Shown one piece after another: positions 45,842-54,158 of a DNA stretch of 64,000 nt. This DNA comes from Acuticoccus sp. MNP-M23. GTDB taxonomy: Bacteria; Pseudomonadota; Alphaproteobacteria; Rhizobiales; Amorphaceae. Location of the stretch: contig NZ_CP133480.1 of NCBI RefSeq assembly GCF_031195445.1, positions 1,178,001 through 1,242,000 on the forward strand, read 5' to 3'. The notes beneath the pieces are model-generated. The model saw nothing but the letters and a program-made list of their open reading frames with translations, made no database searches and was not told the DNA's origin. The translations under genes were made by a program, and so were the position numbers. Numbering within the stretch: the stretch's first letter is position 1; every line of letters starts with the position of its first letter.

Positions 45842-46783
45842 TCAGTTCCCGTAGGCGTCCGGATGCTCTTTCAGGAACGCGTCGATATTGTCCTGCGTCA
45901 CCAGCACCGCCGGAACTTCGGCCGCCTTGGGCTCCCAGGAATCGCCCGCTGCGATGATCTCGTCGAGGCGTTTCACCATGTCGCTGCCCTCGGCGTAGCT
46001 GTCTTCCCAGGCGGTTGCGGTCATGTGGCCGCGCTTGATGTTCTCCAGCGCCTGCGCGTTGCCGTTGACGCCGTAGACCATCACGTCGGTCCGGCCCTGC
46101 TGGCGCAGCGATCCGATGGCGCCGATGGCGGGGTCGTCCCAGCAGCCCCAGATGGCGAGCTTCTCATCGCCCGGAGGGTGGGAGGCGAGCCATGCGTTCG
46201 CGTACTGCGCACCGTCCTCGAAGTAGCCCGGAATGCGGACCTCGTTCTTGGTGACGGTGATGTCCGGGTGGTTTTCGAGCTGTTCGTCGAGCAGCGTTTC
46301 GCGGTCGCGGCAGACTTCGCCGGTGCGGTAGGTGAGCGCCAGAATGCTGCCGGTCCCGCCGAGGTCTGCCAGCATCTTTTCGATCACCGGCGCTGCAATG
46401 GGTGCACCGGAGCCGTTGGTGGAGGCGACCGTGCTGCCAAGCCCGCCGCCCCAGGTGACGACCGGGATGCCCGCATCCGCAGCCGCGCGAAGGCCGGCGC
46501 CGATGGACGAATAAGGGAACACCATGTCGATCACCGCATCGGCGCCGCGGCCGACGAAGTTCTGGATCGCGGAGTTGGCCTGGTCTGCGCTGCCGGCCGC
46601 ATCCACCACGGACACGGTCCAGCCGAGCTCCTTGGCGGCGGCTTCGGCGCCGGAGATGTAGCGCATGTTGTTGGCCTCGGTCGCCGCGATGGAGACGATG
46701 CCGAGGAGCTTTTCGCCATCCTGCGCGTGTGCGCCGGTGGCGGCAACGGTCGCGGCAATGGCCGCAACGGCGATGATTCTCAT
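45842..46783 (-). CDS. Ribose-type ABC transporter substrate-binding protein
   Basis: The product has a signal peptide (IIAVAAIAATVAATGAHAQ) and a Peripla_BP_4 sugar-binding fold (LLGIVSIAATEANNMRYISGAEAAAKELG, DAVIDMVFPYSS, WGCWDDPAIGAIGSLRQQG). It delivers an unidentified sugar to the permease. ATG 46783 is preceded by GGGAGGGGA, a strong ribosome-binding site. It is the first gene of the operon, divergent from a LacI-family regulator. Confidence 0.93.
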   Translation of the reverse strand: MRIIAVAAIAATVAATGAHAQDGEKLLGIVSIAATEANNMRYISGAEAAAKELGWTVSVVDAAGSADQANSAIQNFVGRGADAVIDMVFPYSSIGAGLRAAADAGIPVVTWGGGLGSTVASTNGSGAPIAAPVIEKMLADLGGTGSILALTYRTGEVCRDRETLLDEQLENHPDITVTKNEVRIPGYFEDGAQYANAWLASHPPGDEKLAIWGCWDDPAIGAIGSLRQQGRTDVMVYGVNGNAQALENIKRGHMTATAWEDSYAEGSDMVKRLDEIIAAGDSWEPKAAEVPAVLVTQDNIDAFLKEHPDAYGN

Positions 46784-46814
46784 GGGGTTGTCCCCTCCCT
46801 TGATTATTCGAGCG

Positions 46815-46842
46815 GCTGGCGAACGCCAGCAAACCGTTTCGG
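46815..46842. promoter_or_regulatory. Candidate LacI operator at the ABC operon promoter
   Basis: GCTGGCG-AA-CGCCAGC (46815-46830) is a perfect 7-bp inverted repeat. It runs directly into AAACCGTTTCGG (46831-46842). Both halves (GCTGGCGAAC and AACCGTTTCG) recur at 46944-46960 beside the lacI start. The site lies about 30 bases upstream of the binding-protein gene. Confidence 0.6.
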
Positions 46843-46943
46843 CCAATTTGCGCGTTTCTGCGATTAAAGCAAGATCGCGGTTGCTAAAATATATGGTCCT
46901 GACGCAGTAATGGTGTGCTTATGAAGGAGCGTCGGCACAAATA

Positions 46944-46960
46944 GCTGGCGAACCGTTTCG
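46944..46960. promoter_or_regulatory. Candidate LacI operator at the regulator promoter
   Basis: GCTGGCGAACCGTTTCG combines both motifs found at 46815-46842. Its CGAA/TTCG arms around CCGT resemble a LacI half-site pair. It abuts the ribosome-binding site of the regulator gene, a position suited to autorepression. Confidence 0.6.
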
Positions 46961-46972
46961 TTGGAGGGGCCG

Positions 46973-48010
46973 GTGGCCAGCATCAAGGACGTCGCCAAGG
47001 CGGCGGAGGTATCGGTGGCGACCGTTTCGGCGGTGCTGAATGATACCGCCTATGTGAGCCCGACCCTCAGGGCGCGTGTGCTGGCGGCCATCGACAAGCT
47101 CGACTACGCCCCCTCCAGCGCAGCCCGTAATCTGAAACGTGGCCGCAGCCAGCTGATCGCGCTCGTGGTGGCGGACCTGCAGAACCCGTTCTTTGCCCGC
47201 GTCGTCTGCGCCGCAGAGGCGGCGGTCGCGGCGTGGGGCTACAACCTCGTCGTCTTCAATTCGGATGAGAAGCCGGACAACGAGCGCCGCGTGCTGGCCC
47301 GCATCCGCTCGCTCTCATGCGATGGCGTGATCTTCTCCCCCATCGGCGCGCCGGAGCGCTACGCGAACCTCAACCGGGATGTTGGCGGCGCGCCGGTTGT
47401 CCTGTTCGGCCGCGCCATCCACGGCCAGCCGTTCGACCTTGTAACGCTCGACAATGCCGCCGCCGCCCGCCGCGTCACCAACTATCTCCTCGACCTTGGC
47501 CACACCCGGATCGGCTCGATGACCGGCCCGCTCTACCTCTCCACCGCAGCAGGCCGCCTTCAGGGCATGGTCGACGCCATGGCCGAGCGCGGGCTGAAGC
47601 CGGACCCGTCGCACATCCGCAGCGGCGAGTTTCGCGAAGAGGTCGCCTATTCCGCCGCGCTCGACATGCTGCGGCAGAAGGATCGCCCCAGCGCGATCTA
47701 CGCCGCCAACGGGTTGATGGCGCTCGGTGCCATGCGCGCGCTCGACGACCTGTCGATGACCTGCCCGCGCGACATCTCCATCGCGTCGACCGACAGCCTC
47801 CCCGGCGTCACGGGGCTGCGCCCGCGCCTTACCCGCACGGAGCATCCAATGGGCGAGATGATCGACCAGGCGCTGCGTTTTCTGATGGAGCGGATCGACG
47901 CCAAGGCCCCGATCGAGGCGCGCCGCGTGGTCTATTCGCCCGAACTCATCCTCGGCGACAGTTGCACGGCCTGCACTGCCACAAGCGGCGCGGTGCCAAG
48001 CCCGGCCTGA
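46973..48010 (+). CDS. LacI-family transcriptional regulator
   Basis: The product starts VASIKDVAKAAEVSVATVSAVLN, the LacI helix-turn-helix, with hinge helix SSAARNLKRGRS. It continues with a Peripla_BP_3 effector domain (LIALVVADLQNPFFARVVCAAE, RRVTNYLLDLGHTRIGSMTGP). GTG 46973 has GGAGG six bases upstream. Its divergent position and the shared operator-like repeats indicate that it represses the ABC operon and responds to a sugar. Confidence 0.94.
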   Translation: MASIKDVAKAAEVSVATVSAVLNDTAYVSPTLRARVLAAIDKLDYAPSSAARNLKRGRSQLIALVVADLQNPFFARVVCAAEAAVAAWGYNLVVFNSDEKPDNERRVLARIRSLSCDGVIFSPIGAPERYANLNRDVGGAPVVLFGRAIHGQPFDLVTLDNAAAARRVTNYLLDLGHTRIGSMTGPLYLSTAAGRLQGMVDAMAERGLKPDPSHIRSGEFREEVAYSAALDMLRQKDRPSAIYAANGLMALGAMRALDDLSMTCPRDISIASTDSLPGVTGLRPRLTRTEHPMGEMIDQALRFLMERIDAKAPIEARRVVYSPELILGDSCTACTATSGAVPSPA

Positions 48011-48173
48011 TTCTTCTGCCCTGTGGCTCCCGGCGCCATCGCGACATCCGACAGACCGTGCCACAACCTGCCGGACGCATCTTGGCCGGCACCGGCACCG
48101 CTGGTTGTCCCAGCCGGTTGGCGTGCGCAAGTGTCGCTGCGCCTGCCCCGCTCGGTGCGCTATTTCGAGTGGC

Positions 48174-48536
48174 ATGACGAAGCTGACGGTGTGGTTCGAT
48201 GGCGGTTGCCCGCTTTGCCGGCGGGAAATTGCTCTGATGCGGCGGCTCGACCGTCGCGGCGCGATTGCGATGGTCGACGTGTCGGATCAGGGCGCGGCCT
48301 GTCCGGTGGACCGGGCGGCGTTGCTGGCCCGCTTTCACGCCGAGGAGGACGGCCGGCTGCTGTCAGGCGCCGCGGCATTTGCAGCCATGTGGCGGGCAAT
48401 TCCGCTCCTGCGGCCACTGGGGCTTGCGGCCCGCAACCCGGCAGTCTTGCGCGCTCTCGAATGGGTTTATCTCCGGTTTCTGGGCATCAGGCCGCGCTTG
48501 CAGGGCGCCGTGCGCCGGTGGGAGGTTTTGCGATGA
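48174..48536 (+). CDS. DCC-family (DUF393) thiol oxidoreductase-like protein
   Basis: The 120-residue protein shows KLTVWFDGGCPLCRREIALMRRLDRRG, the DxxCPLC signature of the DCC/DUF393 family, thought to be thioredoxin-like. Members are often small single-domain proteins of unknown role. ATG 48174 puts the motif at the N-terminus, as is usual; a longer frame from 48105 is unlikely. It overlaps the next gene by four bases. Confidence 0.88.
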   Translation: MTKLTVWFDGGCPLCRREIALMRRLDRRGAIAMVDVSDQGAACPVDRAALLARFHAEEDGRLLSGAAAFAAMWRAIPLLRPLGLAARNPAVLRALEWVYLRFLGIRPRLQGAVRRWEVLR

Positions 48537-49033
48537 TCCGGCACCCCGATCCCGCAACGCCTGGCCCCGGACAGGAATCGGTATGGGACTACCCCCGGCC
48601 ACCGCGGCTGGAGCCTGTCACCGAGCGCGTTGTCGTGCGCTTCGCCGGTGAGACCATTGCCGATACCGCCCACGCCTTCCGCGTGTTGGAGACGAGCCAC
48701 CCGCCGGTCTACTACCTCCCGCGCGATGACATCCGGATAGCGTTCGTCATCGCCGAGCCGGGGCAATCCTTCTGCGAGTTCAAGGGCGTCGCGTCCTATA
48801 TCGGGCTCGACGTGAACGGCCGCCACTCCGAACGCGCGGGCTGGTTCTACACCGACCCCACGGCAAATTTCCGGGCAATTGCGGGCCACATTGCGTTCTA
48901 CGCCTCCCGTGTCGACGAGGCGTGGGTGGGCGAGGAAGCCGTCCTGCCGCAGACAGGCGATTTTTACGGCGGCTGGATCACGTCGCGCATCGCCGGGCCT
49001 TTCAAAGGCGCGCCGGGCACGCGGGGGTGGTAG
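48533..49033 (+). CDS. DUF427 domain protein
   Basis: The 166-residue product shows the DUF427 pattern: ESVWDYPRPPRLEPVTERVVVRFAGETIADT, VLETSHPPVYYLPRDDI, CEFKGVASYIGLDV and the C-terminal AHIAFYASRVDEAWVGEE. The fold is a small beta-barrel of unknown function. Its ATG overlaps the TGA of the DCC gene. It converges with the kinase gene, six bases away. Confidence 0.92.
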   Translation: MIRHPDPATPGPGQESVWDYPRPPRLEPVTERVVVRFAGETIADTAHAFRVLETSHPPVYYLPRDDIRIAFVIAEPGQSFCEFKGVASYIGLDVNGRHSERAGWFYTDPTANFRAIAGHIAFYASRVDEAWVGEEAVLPQTGDFYGGWITSRIAGPFKGAPGTRGW

Positions 49034-49039
49034 CGGCGG

Positions 49040-49930
49040 TCACTTGACGGTGAGCGCGGCAATCTCCGCCGCGGTCGGGATCGACGCGGCGGTGCCGGGG
49101 CGGGTCACACACAGGCGCGCTGCGGCGGTGGCGATCCGCGCTGCGTCTTCGAGGGAACGCCCGGCATGGAGCGCGCCGACCACCACGCCGCAGAACACAT
49201 CGCCCGCGCCGCTGGTGTCGACCGCCGCAACCGGCGCCACCGGCACCATTACCGGCGCCCTGTCCGCCGCCGCCAGCACGGCCGCACCGCCGGACCCGAG
49301 GGTGACGATGGCAGCCCCTGCCCCGCGCTCGCACAGGCCCGGCAGCATTGCGGCGGGGTCGGTTGCGCCCGTCAGCGCCTCGCCTTCGCCGCGGTTGACG
49401 ATGGCAAGGTCCACGTTCAACCGCGCAGCGCCCGCATTCACCGGGCTCGGGTTCCACACCGTTTTGAGGCCTCGCGCGCGCGCAGCTGCCATTGCGGCCT
49501 CTGTCACCGCCGGCGCGAGGTTGTTTTGCATCAGAAGAAAGTCGCCCGGCTCGGCCACCATCAGCAAGGCGGCCATCGCGGGACGGAACGCGCGCGCCGC
49601 CGCCACGGCGGACACAATGGCATTCTCCCCGCCCGCCTCCACCAGGATGACCGAGCGGTCGGTCGCAGCGTCCACGGCGGTCAGGCGATCGGCGGAAAGC
49701 CCGGCGCCCTCCAGCAGGCTTCGAATGGTGGCGGCTTCGGCGTCTTCGCCCACAGCGGCCCAGAGGTGGACGGACGCGCCGGTGCGGGCGGTGGCAATCG
49801 CCTGGAGCGCGCCCTTGCCGCCAAGGTCGAACGACAGGGCATCGGCGTTGGCGGTCTCACCCGCACGCGGCAGGTGCGGCAGGGCAAAGCGCCAGTCGAT
49901 ACAGATGTTGCCGACGACGTGGACCGCCAT
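49040..49930 (-). CDS. PfkB-family carbohydrate kinase
   Basis: The 296-residue product is a ribokinase-family sugar kinase. It has N-terminal signature LGGKGALQAIATARTGA near residue 37 (equivalent to the GGKGANQAVA motif), ATP site VTLGSGGAAVL and signature 2 VDTSGAGDVFCGVVVGAL with the catalytic Asp near residue 245. It lies five bases from the phosphotriesterase-like gene and downstream of a ribose-type transporter, so it probably phosphorylates the imported or hydrolysed sugar product. The substrate is unknown. Confidence 0.9.
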   Translation of the reverse strand: MAVHVVGNICIDWRFALPHLPRAGETANADALSFDLGGKGALQAIATARTGASVHLWAAVGEDAEAATIRSLLEGAGLSADRLTAVDAATDRSVILVEAGGENAIVSAVAAARAFRPAMAALLMVAEPGDFLLMQNNLAPAVTEAAMAAARARGLKTVWNPSPVNAGAARLNVDLAIVNRGEGEALTGATDPAAMLPGLCERGAGAAIVTLGSGGAAVLAAADRAPVMVPVAPVAAVDTSGAGDVFCGVVVGALHAGRSLEDAARIATAAARLCVTRPGTAASIPTAAEIAALTVK

Positions 49931-49935
49931 GCCGC

Positions 49936-50982
49936 TCAGCCGCCGAACACCCGGCGCGGATTGTCCGTCAGCATCGCGTCGATCACCGCCTTGTCCACGC
50001 CGTGGCGCATCAGGCGCGGCACGAAGTGGCGCAGGATATAGCCGTAGCCGAAGCCGCCATAACGGCTCAGCATCATCTTGAGGAAGATATCCTGCGACAG
50101 GAGCACCCGGTCCGCATGGCCGGCGTCCACCAGCGTTCGGATGGCGCGTGCATTCTCCTCGTCTGACGGGGACTGGGCGTCCTGGTCGGCATAATAATAA
50201 TCCATGCCGATCATGTCGTATTCGAGGTAGGCGCCGCGATCGGCAAGGCTGGTCTGGTAAGCGAGGTCGCTGTGGCTGGGGTTCATGTGGCACAGGACCA
50301 GATGGCGCAGGTCCACCCCCTCCCCTTCGGCAACGTCCAGCACCTGATGGGCCAGCCGCTCCCAGCCCGGCAGGTGCACCATCAAAGGCACGCCGGTGCG
50401 CGCAGACGCCCGCGCCGCCGCCGTCAGCGACTTGCGCTCGGCCGGCGTGAAATCCTTGGACACGCCGATTTCGCCGATCAGCCCTGCCGTGACCTCGGGC
50501 GCCTCGGGGCCGCCGCCGCAATCGGCAACGATAAGATCGGCAAGCGCCTCCACGTCCATTGCCGCGAACCATTCGGGGTGGCTGAATTCCAGATAAAAAC
50601 CGCTGCCCATCACGATCTTCAGGCCCGTCGCTTCGGAAATGCGGCGAAGCGCCGGGCCGTTGCGGCCGATGCCGATGTTGGTCGGGTCCACCACGGTGCG
50701 GCCGCCCAGATCGCGGAACTGGCCAAGTTCGGCGACCGCGTCGTCCTCGCTGCGCAGCGAGACGTTGTCGCGGTTCATGTACGGGTTCATCCGCAATTCG
50801 CCGTAGATTTCGAGGCTGACGGGGCTGTCGGTCAGCGCCGGGTCGAGGCCGGGGGTGGGGCGCCATGCGCGGTCCCCGTCGAGGAGGATGTGCTCGTGCA
50901 TCAGGGTGACGCCGAGGGCGTCCACCGGGACGGGGCCGGTCACGGTCATCACCGTGCCGGAGTGGACGCCGATGTCGGTCAT
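49936..50982 (-). CDS. Phosphotriesterase-family hydrolase (probable sugar lactonase)
   Basis: The 348-residue TIM-barrel enzyme shows all metal positions of the PTE family. These are HxH in LMHEHILLDG near residue 30, GLIGEIGVSKDF (Glu in place of carboxylated Lys), VHLPGW, LCHMNPSHSD and the catalytic Asp in LLSQDIFLK. Family members beside sugar transporters are lactonases or phosphosugar hydrolases rather than organophosphate hydrolases. It overlaps the permease gene by four bases and is part of the second ribose-type operon. Confidence 0.9.
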   Translation of the reverse strand: MTDIGVHSGTVMTVTGPVPVDALGVTLMHEHILLDGDRAWRPTPGLDPALTDSPVSLEIYGELRMNPYMNRDNVSLRSEDDAVAELGQFRDLGGRTVVDPTNIGIGRNGPALRRISEATGLKIVMGSGFYLEFSHPEWFAAMDVEALADLIVADCGGGPEAPEVTAGLIGEIGVSKDFTPAERKSLTAAARASARTGVPLMVHLPGWERLAHQVLDVAEGEGVDLRHLVLCHMNPSHSDLAYQTSLADRGAYLEYDMIGMDYYYADQDAQSPSDEENARAIRTLVDAGHADRVLLSQDIFLKMMLSRYGGFGYGYILRHFVPRLMRHGVDKAVIDAMLTDNPRRVFGG

Positions 50983-51992
50983 GTCTTGCTCCCGGCGGTG
51001 CGGAACAGGCGGAAATTAAGCCAGATCGCGATGAGGATGATGCACCCGGTGACGATCGGGGTCAGGAACGGGGACATGTGGAGGAGGATGAGCCCGTTGG
51101 CGATCACCGACACCGTGAGCGCGCCCAGCACCGTGCCGAGGATCGACCCGCGTCCGCCGAAGAGAGACGTGCCGCCGAGCACCACGGCGGCAATCACCTC
51201 AAGCTCGAAGCCCTGCCCCGCGTTGGACGAGCCGGAGCCGAGCCGGCCGGCGAGGATGATGCCGGCCAGCGCCGCCGCAGCGCCGGAGATGGCGTAGACC
51301 GAAAGCCGCATCCGCGCGACATTGACGCCGGCCCGCCGCACCGCTTCCGCGTTGGCGCCGATGCCGGTGACGTAGCGCCCGAACCGCGTCCCGCCATAGA
51401 TGAGAAACGCGACGATCAGGCAGCCAAGCGCGATCCACGCGGGCACCGGCACGCCCAGCGCCCAGCCGCGCCCCAGAAACACGAACGCCGTATCCGGCGA
51501 AATGGGGATCGAGTAGCCGCCTGTAATCAGCAGCGCGAGGCCGCGGAAGATCGAGAGACCCGCAAGCGTGACGATGAACGCCGGAATACCCTCGTAGGCG
51601 ATGAGAAACCCCTGCGCCGCGCCGATGAGGGCGCCGAGCGCAAGCATCGCGACAATCGTGACCGGCCAGGGGATGTCCGCCTGCAGCATGGCGGCCGACA
51701 GCGCGCACACGAGCGCGAGCACGGAGCCGACCGAAAGGTCGATCCCGCCGGTGGTGATGACGAACGTCATCGCAGCGGCGACAATCAGGAGCGGCGCTGC
51801 CTGCCTAAGCACGTTGAGCGCGTTGGCGGACGACAGGAACACATCCGTCGACAGGCTGAAGATGATGACGATGGCGACGAAGAACACCGCAATGGAGGCC
51901 GTGCCGCCCGCTTCGCGCAGACGGTCCGCCAGCCGCACCTTGCGCACACGCGGGGCGCTGCCTGCGCTGTGAAGGGCGTCGTTGTCGCTCAT
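50979..51992 (-). CDS. Ribose-type ABC transporter permease (second system)
   Basis: The 337-residue permease has the RbsC fold, with MTFVITTGGIDLSVGSVLAL, FLIAYEGIPAFIVTLAGLSIFRG and the IGANAEAVRRAGVNV motif. Roughly ten membrane helices are visible. It overlaps both neighbours by four bases (ATPase upstream, phosphotriesterase-like downstream), which ties the enzyme to this transporter. Confidence 0.93.
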   Translation of the reverse strand: MSDNDALHSAGSAPRVRKVRLADRLREAGGTASIAVFFVAIVIIFSLSTDVFLSSANALNVLRQAAPLLIVAAAMTFVITTGGIDLSVGSVLALVCALSAAMLQADIPWPVTIVAMLALGALIGAAQGFLIAYEGIPAFIVTLAGLSIFRGLALLITGGYSIPISPDTAFVFLGRGWALGVPVPAWIALGCLIVAFLIYGGTRFGRYVTGIGANAEAVRRAGVNVARMRLSVYAISGAAAALAGIILAGRLGSGSSNAGQGFELEVIAAVVLGGTSLFGGRGSILGTVLGALTVSVIANGLILLHMSPFLTPIVTGCIILIAIWLNFRLFRTAGSKT

Positions 51993-52774
51993 GCTGCGGG
52001 GCTCTTGTCGTGGCGGGCGGAGCGGGCATCGAACTTCCGGCCGACGATGAGGTTGACCACCTCCTCGATGTCGGTGTCTGCAATGCGCCGCTCTGCGACG
52101 TTGCGGCCCTCGTACATCACCTGGATGCGGTCGCACACCAGGAAGAGGTCCTGCAGCCGGTGGGTGATGAGGATGACGCTGACGCCCCGCGCCGACACGG
52201 TGCGGATGAGGTCGAGCACCGCCTCCACCTCGGCAACGGCAAGCGCTGCCGTCGGCTCGTCCATGATGAGGACCTTGGGGTCGAACGAGACGGCGCGCGC
52301 GATGGCGACCGACTGGCGCTGCCCGCCGGACAGGTTCTCCACCTTCTGCCGCGTATCGGGGATGACGATGCCGAGCGCATCGAGCATCGCCTTGGCCTCG
52401 GCGTGCATGGCGCGCTTGGCGAGGAAGGGAAAGGCGGCAACGCGCCGTTGCAGCTCGCGGCCGAGGAAGATGTTGCCGGCAACGTCGATCGTGTCGCACA
52501 GCGAGAGGTCCTGGTAGACCATCTCCACCTGCGCCGCCCGCGCATCCATCGGCGAGGCGAACCGGACGGGCGCCCCATCGATCTCGACGGTGCCCCTGTC
52601 CGGCACTTCTGCGCCGGACAGGATCTTGGAGAGGGTCGACTTGCCGGCCCCGTTGTCGCCGACGAGGCCGAGCACCTCGCCGGGCGCGACCCGGAGCGAC
52701 ACGTCGTCGAGCGACAGGATCGGGCCGTAGCGCTTGGCGATGCCGCTCATGCGCACGCGGTCGGGGCTCGTCAT
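51989..52774 (-). CDS. ABC transporter ATPase, single-domain sugar type
   Basis: The 261-residue ATPase has Walker A GDNGAGKSTLSKIL near residue 40, signature LSGGQRQSVAIARAV, Walker B VLIMDEPTAAL and the THRLQDLF switch region. Unlike RbsA (about 500 residues) it has one nucleotide-binding domain, like FrcA-type fructose ATPases, and would act as a homodimer. It follows the binding-protein gene by 20 bases. Confidence 0.94.
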   Translation of the reverse strand: MTSPDRVRMSGIAKRYGPILSLDDVSLRVAPGEVLGLVGDNGAGKSTLSKILSGAEVPDRGTVEIDGAPVRFASPMDARAAQVEMVYQDLSLCDTIDVAGNIFLGRELQRRVAAFPFLAKRAMHAEAKAMLDALGIVIPDTRQKVENLSGGQRQSVAIARAVSFDPKVLIMDEPTAALAVAEVEAVLDLIRTVSARGVSVILITHRLQDLFLVCDRIQVMYEGRNVAERRIADTDIEEVVNLIVGRKFDARSARHDKSPAA

Positions 52775-52794
52775 CGCCGGTTGTGCCTTGCTGG

Positions 52795-53736
52795 TTACTG
52801 GAACATGCCGCGGAAGTCGTCGACATTGTCCTTGGTGACGATGGTGACCGGGATGTTGATGATCGGCTCCACCGAACCGCCCCCCGAAAGGGTCATGAGT
52901 GCCTCGACGGCGGCCTTGCCCTCTGCAGCCGGGTCCTGCTGGACGACGGCAACCACCCAGCCTTCGTCGATCCCCTTCACCGCCTGCTCGGTCAGGTCCC
53001 AGCCGAACACCTTGATGTCGTCCTGGCGGCCCTGGCTTTCCACGGCGGAGACGGCGCCGATCAGCGCGGGCTCGCCGGTGGCGTAGAGCGTCTTCATGGT
53101 GGGGTTGGCGGTCATCAGGTTTTCCGCGGCGCCCAGCGCAACGTCCTGAATGTTGCGGCCGTCGACGGTGTCGAGGAACGTCACCTCGGCGTCGCCGGCT
53201 TTTGCAGCAGCCTTGAAACCGTCGAGCCGCTGGTTCTGGATGAAGGAGTTGAGCGCGCCGACAACGCCGACGGTTGCCTCGCCGTCCATCTCGGAGGCCA
53301 CATAGTCAGCGTAGAACTTGCCGATCTCCTCGCCGGCTGCGGTGTTGTCGACGCCGATGAAGGAGACGTTGTCGCCGTCCGGGATCTGCGCGTCGATCGC
53401 GACGACGGGAATGCCGGCCTCCTTCGCCTCGGTGATGGCTGGTTTCACGCCGTTCACGTCGATGGCGACGAGGATGATGCCGTCCACCTTCTGGGTGATG
53501 TAGTTTTCGATTGCCGTGTTCTGCGCGGAGGGAACATTGTTGGCGTCAAAAATTACGAGATCGGCACCGGCAGCGTCGGCCGCTGCCTGCGCGCCATCGT
53601 TGATCTGGTTGAAGAACAACGCCTGCTGATTGATCGTCACCAGAGCGAATGTTTCAGCATGGGCGGATGCGGCGCCGAGCCCCATCGCCAGAGAAACCGC
53701 GGCAGCGTGATAGGCAAGACGTCTGGAAGGAAGCAT
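52795..53736 (-). CDS. Ribose-type ABC transporter substrate-binding protein (second system)
   Basis: The 313-residue product has a signal peptide (HAAAVSLAMGLGAASAHA) and a Peripla_BP_4 fold like RbsB/FrcB (ETFALVTINQQALFFNQINDGAQAAADAAG, VDGIILVAIDVNGVKPAI, FIGVDNTAAGEEIGKFYADYV). It begins the leftward operon of binding protein, ATPase, permease, lactonase-like enzyme and kinase. The divergent spacer holds a perfect palindrome likely to be its operator. Confidence 0.94.
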   Translation of the reverse strand: MLPSRRLAYHAAAVSLAMGLGAASAHAETFALVTINQQALFFNQINDGAQAAADAAGADLVIFDANNVPSAQNTAIENYITQKVDGIILVAIDVNGVKPAITEAKEAGIPVVAIDAQIPDGDNVSFIGVDNTAAGEEIGKFYADYVASEMDGEATVGVVGALNSFIQNQRLDGFKAAAKAGDAEVTFLDTVDGRNIQDVALGAAENLMTANPTMKTLYATGEPALIGAVSAVESQGRQDDIKVFGWDLTEQAVKGIDEGWVVAVVQQDPAAEGKAAVEALMTLSGGGSVEPIINIPVTIVTKDNVDDFRGMFQ

Positions 53737-53965
53737 GTTCGAACCCTCTATACTTGCATGAATGGGTCATATTAGAGAAGCGATTGCACACAGTCTGATC
53801 CGAGCAGGAAATTTCTGTCAACGGCCATAAATTTGAAAAGGTTATCCGATTTCGACGCTGACCGAATATTGCACAGGACAACGGCCAGCCACTTCCGCAG
53901 AGCGGCTGGGCGCGGGGCCTGGTTCGCCGGGGCATTTGCTGCGCAAACGTGCTTTGCGGATCAAA

Positions 53966-53977
53966 TAAAGCGCTTTA
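53966..53977. promoter_or_regulatory. Palindromic operator candidate TAAAGCGCTTTA
   Basis: A perfect 12-base palindrome with a central CG, the hallmark of LacI-family operators. It lies in the divergent spacer between the second sugar ABC operon and the PF07090 gene. No regulator gene adjoins it; the nearest LacI gene (46973) has differently patterned sites. Confidence 0.55.
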
Positions 53978-54008
53978 CTAAACCGGGTTACAAGCCACCA
54001 TAATATCG

Positions 54009-54149
54009 ATGGATCAGATCTTGAAGCGCTCCACGGCGGGGGATGTGGCGAAGGCGGCGGCCTCGCATTATTACCACTGGCCGCTGCCGACTGCCGCACG
54101 GCTCTCGGTGGAGCGTATTCGCCGCAACTACGTCGCATTTCGCAACTGA
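54009..54149 (+). CDS. Possible small protein upstream of the PF07090 gene
   Basis: A 46-codon frame from ATG 54009 (MDQILKRSTAGDVAKAAASH, ending VAFRN) stops nine bases before the next start. It has high coding-like composition but no ribosome-binding site and no recognised family. It may be a leader peptide or chance. Confidence 0.25.
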   Translation: MDQILKRSTAGDVAKAAASHYYHWPLPTAARLSVERIRRNYVAFRN

Positions 54150-54158
54150 AGGCCCGTC

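Noticed and set aside
49239-49250. ACCGGCACCATT, matching the 3' end of the tRNA-Thr gene, as a possible attR
   Set aside because: Only 12 bases match, it lies inside the well-conserved reading frame of the PfkB kinase, and the preceding T-arm sequence is absent.
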